Source: Zonotrichia leucophrys gambelii (lineage: Eukaryota > Chordata > Aves > Passeriformes > Passerellidae). From it: DNA of 64,000 nucleotides. How positions within the stretch are numbered: position 1 is the stretch's first letter; each line of letters opens with the position of its first letter. The notes under the pieces were generated by a model. The model had not been told where the DNA came from. It saw only the letters and a program-made list of their open reading frames with translations, and did not search any database. The translations under genes and the position numbers were made by a program. The stretch covers positions 1-64,000 of the forward strand of contig NW_026992298.1 of NCBI RefSeq assembly GCF_028769735.1, given 5' to 3'. Shown piece after piece: positions 56,813 to 64,000 of this stretch.

Positions 56813-57580
56813 TGATGCCGAATTGCCCAAAGGCGAGATAATTGCCTAAGAGACTAAGTAATCAGCATAGAAGAGGTATTTTATTGCGACGCGTCGGAGA
56901 AATCACAAAGGGATTTCTAATATCTCATAACAGAGCAGCTTTTATACATTTTGGTGCAGGTTGCATCATATCACAACATAATCATGTCTTTGCATGCATA
57001 TTCATAAGAGGCATGGTGTAGGGGAGCTGGGCGGAGACATCTATTTTGAGATTATCTTGGTGGTCCTTCCGTGCTTCATCGCTGCCAAGGTTTTTGATGA
57101 GTCTTCTCTTTAAACCTTTGACTCCTATCCTATAGGTCAATTCCCGTGTACTTGCTGGTCCATGCTTGCAAGGCTCCTAGGGTCAGTTTGACATTGTGGC
57201 TTGAACATGCTTAGCTTGTCAATTCCCTATCCCTATCTCTCTTACCTTTGCCTGCTTACCAACTTCAACAGAAGAATTACCAGGATGCTTTCGGATTAAT
57301 GATAACTGCATACAGCATCACAGCATTCCTGAATGGGATGGGGGCGAACCCCTTGTACTAATGAGACCACCGCCGGTGATATGGGATATGGCCCAGGTTA
57401 GGTCGCGTGAGTAGCTACGTGGGATGGATAGACTATTTAGGATTGATTTTCAGTTTGTGCGCTGCTAAGCATTTGATCATAATGCCTATAGGTACCACGA
57501 AAACAAATTATGTTTTGCAGTAGCAAGATACTAGGTGCAATGCTGATTGAAAGGCCGTTGGGCTTCATTCCGTCGAAGGA
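56813..57580 (-). mobile_element. LTR-like insertion, reverse, ~770 bp
   Basis: Interrupts a 185-bp unit that is whole in the left arm (near 28,110). Starts TGATGCCGAATTGCCC, so reads ...CGGCATCA in reverse, with AATAAA in reverse at 56880-56885 close to that end, as expected of an LTR. The other end (57,575-57,586) and any target duplication are uncertain. No gene inside. Confidence 0.6.
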
Positions 57581-57689
57581 AAGACAGAGTCCAGTATTCA
57601 CAGCAATGAAAGCGACTCAACATGCCAAGATCAGTTGGACCAGTCAGGCAGTCCATGGGAGGAAAAACTAGCCAGACCTTTTCTGTGTT

Positions 57690-59345
57690 CCCTTGGCTTT
57701 ATGGTGCTCCATAGTATCATAATGGTGCCTTGATTCCACAGTGTCCAGCAGTGTCACTCTAGCCCCTTGGTTCCATAAGGCCCCACAGTGTCACAATGGT
57801 CCCAATGATTCCATGAGTCCCTGCAGTGTCACAATGGTCTCTGTGGTTCCCTGTCCGGACCCAGGACATCCCTCTGGCTGTCCTGAGCAGCCAAGACCCC
57901 TGTCAGGGGTCTCAGAGACCCTGGCACAGAGCCCAAAATGCCCCTGTGGTTTTGATTATGACCCGTGGAGCAAATTACCAACCTTGTACGAAGATCAGCA
58001 AGCCACAACAGTTTAAATAGAATATTAGCGAAGTTATCATACGGTGGAAAAGTAGATTTTTGCATTTTTGGTATCGGGGTTCAGGAGGCAAGATGGAGGG
58101 AACTAAGTGTGTCCAGCCTTTCTCCTTCTTCTTGGCTTCCATCTTCTGCTGTGGTCTTGGCACTTACAGATTGGTTTAGAGTAGAAGCTCACTGTCTAAC
58201 ATAGGTGATAGGCTTTGGAAAGTAATTGTAAACATTGTATACATAGTTTTTGTATAAAGACATAACACCGCTCTGTGGGCAGGCAGAATGCCTCGGACTC
58301 TCTTTGTGAGCTGACCTCGGCAGGACACTAGAAAATTTTTAATAGATAAGATAAAATAAACAACCTTGAGACCAAGAAATGAAGAGCCCTGACTCCTTCT
58401 TCAAGTGCCGGGCTGGGAAAAGAGACTTTCAAACTTTTCTCGGGGTCACTCTGATAAGCTAATGATCCCAACAGTTCCCCAGGCCCCACAATGACATGTG
58501 ACTCCTCTGTTCCAAGCAGCTTGCAATGGACCTTTGGATCCTGGGGGTTTGTGGTGTCACAATGGTCTCCCTTTGGCTGCACAGTGTCACATGGGACAAT
58601 TGATAACAGGAGGCCACTCTGTGTCACCGTGAAGCTTTGGTTCCATGAAGCCTTTAGTGTCACAATGAACCCTTGGTTCAATGGAGTTCCACAATGTCAC
58701 CATGGCCCCTCTGTTCTATGCAGCCCTGCAGTGTCACGATGGTCTCCTTTGGTTGCCCAGTGTCACAATGGACCACTGATGTCATGGGGCCTTGCAATAT
58801 CACCCTGGACCTTTGGTTCCACGCAGCCCTGCAGTGTCACAAAGGCCTCTTGGTTTCACAAGGCCCCACAGTATCACAATGGTCTTCTTGGTTCTGTGAG
58901 GATCCCCAGGGTCACAATGGTCTCACTGGTTCCATGAGGCTCCAGAGTGTCACAATGCTTTCCTTATTCCATAGGGCCTCACAGTGTCCCAATGATTCTA
59001 TGAGTTTCAATGATTGTGTGACCTTGGTTCCATGAGGCTCTGCAGTGCCCAAATGGTCTCTCCATTAGGTTCTATGAGGTCTTGCAATGTCACAATGGAT
59101 CTTTGGCTCCATGGGGTCTTGCAGTGTCACAATGGCCCCTTGGTTTGATGGGGCCTCTCAGTGTCACAATGATCCCTACATTCCATGGAGCCACACAGTG
59201 TCAGTACAGTCCCCTTGGTTCCATGAGGCTGAGCAATGTCACAGTGCTCTCCATGATTCCATGAGGCTTCACAGAGTCACCACGACCCCTTGGTCTCACA
59301 GGGCCACACAGAGTCACAATGGTCCCTTGGTTCCATGGGCCCTGT
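57690..59345 (+). repeat. 37-bp satellite, long array (right arm), interrupted by LTR
   Basis: Mirror of 27,113-28,010. Units with GGTTCCATGAGGCC and AGTGTCACAATGG before (57,690-57,851) and after (58,474-59,345) a solo LTR. Confidence 0.87.
57852..58473 (+). mobile_element. Solo LTR (622 bp), class II ERV, 6-bp target duplication
   Basis: TGTCCGGACCCAGG to GATCCCAACA, flanked by GTTCCC at 57846-57851 and 58474-58479. TATAAA at 58253-58258 and AATAAA at 58355-58360. Six-base duplications are typical of class II avian ERVs. The left arm has the single uninterrupted GTTCCC (27782-27787, reverse), so it inserted after the arms existed. No coding capacity. Confidence 0.92.
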
Positions 59346-59942
59346 GCTGCTGCATTCCCCCCTCCCCTTCTCAGGCAGCCCTGCCAGCTGAGAAATGCTC
59401 CTTGGGCCTCGGCCTTGGCCAACAGCCCCTGGGCTCAGCTCCTCTGCAGCTCATCACAAACACTGTCTGCTCCAGCCACTGCTGGTGCCCAACCAGCTCC
59501 TGGTTCCTTTAGCAGCAGCCCTGGGAGCTGTTTCTGTTCCCTCAGCGGCACAACATCCCTGTTCTCACACTGCCAAAGAAAGCTGTTGGTGCCAAGTGCA
59601 GCCAGGATGAGCCATTGCTGGGACTGAAGCCCCTCTCTTGGGACCCTGCAAACAGCGCTCCAAAAGGAGCCCTTGGAGCTCTCCTGGACCAGCGACTCCC
59701 TCTGAGTGGGGCCTCTCCCAGCCGGGAACTCTCCCGTTTTCTGCACTCGGGGATCCTGAACAACGATGGAGCCTGGGCCGATCCCCCCACTCCTCCAGGC
59801 TCAACACTTTGCCCTTTGCTGGGGAGATGCCAAAGCATCCACAGTGAGCATTTCCTGCCCTCAGGGGAATTTCTCACAGGTGCCTGGCACTGACTCTTTG
59901 TGTCTGTGTGCACACAGGAGTGCCTGTGCTGGGGAAATGTGG
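59346..59942. other. Unclassified block shared by both arms
   Basis: Mirror of 26,515-27,112; no gene recognised. Its end is fused to the CR1 after loss of ~127 bp, creating a chimeric open frame (59,766-60,317) that is not a gene. Confidence 0.45.
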
Positions 59943-61874
59943 ATGTATCAGCATTGGAAAGAGGGTCATGTCTCTAAGGGAGTGTTCAAGAAGGCTGCTA
60001 GAGCATGCAGACAAAAAATTAGGCAGGCCAAAGCTCAGTTTGAATCTAGAATGGCGATTTCTGTAAAGGATAATAAAAAATGTCTTAGCATATACATTTA
60101 TGCTACAAGGAAGGGCAAGACCAGCCTTTGTTCTTTATTGGGCAAAGGAGGGAACTTAGTATCTGCAGATGAGGAGGAGGCAGAAGAGCTTAATGCCTAC
60201 TTTGCCTCAGATTTTAGTGGGAAGATGACTTGCCCTCAAGACACCTGCCTGCCTGGGCTGGTTGATGGTGTCAGGGAGCAGAATGGTCCCCCATTATCCA
60301 AGAGGAGGCAGTCATAGAACTACTGATATGCTTGGATTTTCATAAATCTATGGGACCAGACGGGATCCACCCCAGGGTAATGAGAGAGCTGGCAAATGAG
60401 CTTGCAAAGCCACTCTCCATCACTTACCAACAGTCCTGGCTCACTGGTGAGGTTCTGGATGACTGGAAGCTGGCCAATGTGATACCCATTCACAAAAAAG
60501 GTGCAAAGGAAGATCCTGGTAATTATAGACCAGTCAGCCTGACCTCAGTACCTGGCAAAATAATGGGACACTTTATATTAAGTGCCATCACACAGAATTT
60601 ACAAGATGGCCAGGGTATCAGACCCAGCTAGCATGGGTTTAGGAGGGGTAGGTCATGTTTAACCAACCTGGTCACCTTTTATGACCAGGTAACCCGCCTA
60701 GTGGATGCAGGGAAGGCTTCAGATGTTGTTTACTTGGATTTCAGCAAGGCTTTTGACACTGTCTCCCACAGCATACTCCTAGACAAGCTGGCAGCCCGTG
60801 GCTTGGACAGGAGCACTCTTTGCTGGGTTAGGAACTGGCTGCATAGTCAGGCCCAGAGAGTGATGGTGATTGGTGCTGCATCCAGCTGGTGTCCAGTCAC
60901 CAGTGGTGTCCCTCAGGGATCTGTGCTGGGACCAGTTCTGTTTAATATTTTTATTGATGACATGGATGAGGGTTTAGAGTCCTTTATTAGCAAATTTGCA
61001 GATGACACTAAGCTGGGAGCGTGTGTTGATCTGTTAGAGGGAGGGAGGGCTTTGCAGAGGGATTTGGAACGGTTGGATGTATGGGCAAAATCTAATGGGA
61101 TGAAGTTCAATAAGTCCAAGTGCCGAGTCCTGCACTTTGGCCACAATAACCCCCTGCAACGTTATAGGCTGGGGACGGTGTGGCTGGACAGTGCTCAGGA
61201 GGAAAGGGACCTGGGGGTGCTGGTTGACAGTCGGCTGAACATAAGCCAGCAGAGTGCCATGGTGGCCAAGAAGGCCAATGGCATCCTGGCCAGTATCAGG
61301 AACAGTGTGGCCAGTGGGAGTAGGGAGGTCATTCTTCCCCTGTACTCGGCACTGGTGAGGCCACACTTGAGTATTTCATCCAGTTCTGGGCCCCTCAGTT
61401 TAGGAGGGATGTTGAGATGCTTGAGCGTGTCCAAAGGAGAGCAACGAGGCTGGTGAGGGGCTTGGAGCACAAGCCGTATGAATAACGACTGAGGGAGCTG
61501 GGGTTGTTCAGCCTGGAGAAAAGGAGACTCAGAGGTGACCTTATCACCCTCTTTTACTTTCTGAAGGGTGGCTGTGGTGAGCTGGGGGTCGGTCTCTTTC
61601 TCTGGGCAACAACAGACAGAACAAGAGGACACAGTCTCAAGTTGCGCCAAGAGAGATACAGGCTAGAATTAAGGAGGAAATTTTTCACAGAAAGAGCAAT
61701 AATACTGGAATCATCTACCCAGGGAGGTGGTGGAGTCACCATCCCTCCATGTGTTTAAGGGAAGACTGGATGTGGCACTTGATGCCATGCTCTAGTTTAA
61801 GTGTTAGAACATGGGTTGGACTCGATGATCTTAAAGGTCTCTTCCAACCTAGAAATTCTGTGATTCTATGATTC
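59943..61874 (+). mobile_element. CR1 LINE, ~1.9-kb 3' portion with RT domain (right arm)
   Basis: Inverted partner of 24,456-26,514. Frames in order: linker (to 60,317), RT start with KSMGPDGIHPRVMRELA (60,332-60,631), RT core with [16 protein letters not shown] and catalytic FADD (60,701-61,456), then the C-terminal tail (61,504-61,758), ending in the CR1 3' tail (ATTCTGTGATTCTATGATT). Broken between frames and 5' truncated, so not mobile by itself. Confidence 0.9.
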
Positions 61875-62057
61875 ATGGAACCAAGGATCCACTGTGACAC
61901 TTCAGGGCCTGGGGGGACCAAGGGCCATTGTGACACTTCAGGGCCAAAGATCCAAGGGACTTTGTGACACCAAGGGGTCCTATGGAAGCAAAGGGACATT
62001 GTGACACTGGAAGGCCCCATGGAACCATGGAGACCATTGGGGCACTCTGGGGAACCG
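61875..62057 (-). repeat. 37-bp satellite, four to five units
   Basis: Reverse counterpart of 24,276-24,455, between two CR1 pieces. Confidence 0.75.
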
Positions 62058-62560
62058 TGCTGACACAAAGTTGGGTGTGAGTTTAATCTGCTGGAGGGTA
62101 GGATGGCTCTGCACAGGGCCCCGGACAGGCTGGATCCAGGGCCCAAACCAAACAAGGTGAGGTTTAACAAGACCAAGTGCTGGGTCCTGCACTCTGGCCA
62201 CAACAACCCCTGCAGCACTACAGGCTGGGGACAGAGTGGCTGGAGAGCAGCCAGGCAGAAAGGGACCTGCAGGGACTGATGGACAGCAGGCTGGACATGA
62301 GGCAGCAGAGTGCCCAGGTGGGCAAGAAGGCCAATGGCTCCTGGCCTGGATCAGGAATGGTGTGGCCAGCAGGAGAAGGGCAGTGATTCTTCCCCTGTGC
62401 TCAGCACTGGTTGGGCAGCACCTTTAGTGCTGTGTCCAGTTCTGGGCCCCCCTGTTTAGGAAGGACATGGAGGGGCTGGAGTGTGTCCAGAGAAGGGCAA
62501 CAAGGCTGGTGAGAGGTCTGGAGCACAAGTGCTGTGAGGAGTGGGTGAGGGCCCTGGTAG
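62058..62560 (+). mobile_element. CR1 LINE fragment (cassette copy, longer)
   Basis: Counterpart of 23,876-24,275, but extends further toward the CR1 3' end (HLE-region, then [19 protein letters not shown] sequence near 62,490), showing that the copies at 9,026 and 23,876 were truncated or replaced. Confidence 0.72.
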
Positions 62561-63552
62561 ATGTTCAAGTTCTCCAGCCCTTGCTGGCCCCAGGGGCTGA
62601 TGGCATTTGTGCTCCCTCAGGTTCATGTCCCCACAGAAACAGCATGGGGGTGCTCCCCCTGCTCTGTACAATGCAAACAGGGGCTGCTGAGCCAGTGCTG
62701 CCGTGTCTGTGCCTGCAAGGATGGGGCACCTGTGTGAGCTGGGGGAGAGGCCAGGGCTGCAGAGGGGGGATGTTGTTGGCAGCTCCATGAGGACGCTCTG
62801 GGACGCTGCCCTGGGCTGTGCAGAGCACTGGGGATGGATCAGCCCCTGCTCTGCTGCTCCTTCCCGTCTGCCCCAGGGCCCTTGCAGAGCCCCAGCCATG
62901 CTGTTTGCCCCCAGCCTGCCCACGGCCAGCCTGGGGCTGCTCACCGGGCTTTTCTGTACTGAGTGTTGGCCTGGGTGTGTTATTGAGCCTGGGCAAGGAG
63001 CCTGGAGCCCCCAGGGCCTGGCCTGAGGCGTCAGCGCTGCCCCAGCAGTGCCCATGGCCTGTCCCTGCTGCAGCCCCGGCACTGCCACCCCCAGGGCTGT
63101 GCCCGGCCCCGAGAGCACTCAGGCCCTGCAGCAACACCAGGGCCACCAGGGCAGCGGGGCAGGGCCACGGCAGCAGCACTGGCAACACCAAGTGCTGCTG
63201 CTGCTGGGCACAGCTGCTGGGCCAGCACTGATCTGCCCCCAGCTCTGCACACAGACATTGCTGCTGCAGCTCCAGAGAAGGCAACAAAAGGGCATCTCTG
63301 CAGGAATCTTTGCTGTGAGAGATCCTATATTTCTTTTAAAGGCAGCAAGAGTGCAGCCCCCATTGACGGAGTCTGTGGGAACAGGGAAGGTGGAAAGAAA
63401 AAAAATGAGAAATGGTTTAAAGCGTGATATTCCTTTGTGGACAATGTGAAAAAACTAATACAAAGGGAAAAAAGAAAAAACCACAACCAAAGAAACCAGA
63501 ATTGTGAAAGATGTTTTTTAATATAAGTGAGTTACAGAAATTTTCCAGCAGT
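62561..63552 (-). other. 3' flank of OR cassette D
   Basis: Reverse match to the 3' flanks of ORs A and B. No gene. At the place where the others have AATAAA after the OR, this copy reads TATTAAAAA in the OR direction, so the signal seems lost or moved. Confidence 0.55.
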
Positions 63553-64000
63553 TTAATGTTCCTGAAACCATACCGTCATCAGTCTCCACACTGCAGCCTT
63601 GAGCTCCTGGTTCCTCAGGCTGTAGATGAGGGGGTTCAGGGCTGGAGGCACCACCGAGTACAGAACTGACAGGGCCAGATCCAGGGATGGGGAGGACATG
63701 GAGGGCGGTTTCAGGTGAGCAAATGTGGCAGTGCTGAGGAACAGGGAGAGCACAGCCAGGTGAGGGAGGCAGGTGGAAAAGGCTTTGTGCCGTCCCTGCT
63801 CAGAGGGGATCCTCAGCACAGCCCTGAAGATCTGCACATAGGAGAAAACCATGAACACAAAACAACACAATGCTAAAGAGATGGAAAACACCATGGACCC
63901 AATGTTCCTTAGGTAGGAGTGTGAGCAGGAGAGTTTGAGGAGCTGGGGGATTTCACAGAAGAACTGGCCCAGGGCGTTGCCATGGCACAGGGGCAGGGAA
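63553..64000 (-). CDS. Olfactory receptor, family 14-like (OR D), partial
   Basis: C-terminal 149 codons of an odorant GPCR on the reverse strand; the 5' part lies beyond the window. Open throughout, from the second extracellular loop (LPLCHGNALGQFFCEIPQ) through TM5-TM7, with KAFSTC and NPLIYSLRN intact and the end RLMTVWFQEH closest to OR C. TM5 reads SMVFSISLALCCFVFMVF, unlike the other three. It is the mirror of OR B in the inverted repeat but is not a recent copy of it. The lack of a clear AATAAA downstream is the only oddity. Confidence 0.88.
   Translation of the reverse strand, partial: SLPLCHGNALGQFFCEIPQLLKLSCSHSYLRNIGSMVFSISLALCCFVFMVFSYVQIFRAVLRIPSEQGRHKAFSTCLPHLAVLSLFLSTATFAHLKPPSMSSPSLDLALSVLYSVVPPALNPLIYSLRNQELKAAVWRLMTVWFQEH

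Larger units (their letters stand above)
50380..64000 (-). repeat. Large inverted repeat, right arm
   Basis: Reverse counterpart of 22,233-32,807. Longer because it carries LTR-like insertions at 54,321-55,880, ~56,813-57,580 and 57,852-58,473 that the left arm lacks. It has lost ~127 bp at 59,942/59,943 and differs near 62,440-62,570. It runs off the window end within OR D. Confidence 0.85.

Noticed and set aside
59766..60317. 183-codon frame that looks like a new fusion protein
   Set aside because: It joins noncoding block sequence to CR1 across a 127-bp deletion; the left arm shows the unfused state.
1..64000. tRNA, rRNA or other structured RNA genes
   Set aside because: None recognised by eye; the only tRNA-like matches are short retroviral primer sites.

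Overview
The window looks like repeat-rich DNA from a bird genome, most likely a passerine. Four lines of sequence evidence point there: near-identical intronless family 14 olfactory receptors (the avian gamma-c expansion), CR1 LINEs in several copies, class II and class III (ERV-L type) endogenous retroviruses with many solo LTRs, and fragments of maestro heat-like repeat (MROH) genes. No prokaryotic features were seen. The species assignment is inference, since no search could be run.

Layout. 1-4,450: the 3' exons of one MROH gene (broken) and the 5' exons of another, the latter running into a compound satellite. 4,451-10,735: OR cassette A on the + strand (OR at 6,904-7,836), then CR1. 10,736-18,053: a class II LTR, a degenerate ERV-L gag-pol, and rearranged class II env pieces. 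18,054-26,514: OR cassette B (OR at 21,751-22,683), with a 1.33-kb solo LTR upstream and CR1 downstream. 26,515-32,807: satellites and unique spacer forming the left arm of a large inverted repeat. 32,808-34,147: a reverse solo LTR. 34,148-37,785: OR cassette C on the - strand (OR at 34,767-35,699). 37,786-46,400: a minus-strand class II provirus split by an ERV-L element (39,303-45,937) that still carries an open 670-codon gag. 46,400-50,379: LTRs and satellites. 50,380-64,000: the right arm of the inverted repeat, ending inside a fourth OR (D, - strand).

The most notable structure is the inverted repeat itself: about 10.6 kb on the left (22,233-32,807) mirrors 13.6 kb on the right (50,380-64,000) across a 17.6-kb spacer. 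The arms are similar but not identical, and they differ by LTR insertions, so their history can be read from empty and filled sites. I found no multi-gene pathway. The plausible working genes are the olfactory receptors, which act singly as odorant GPCRs. The MROH fragments, CR1 copies and most retroviral genes are broken. Long open frames elsewhere are GC-rich or tandem-repeat artefacts.
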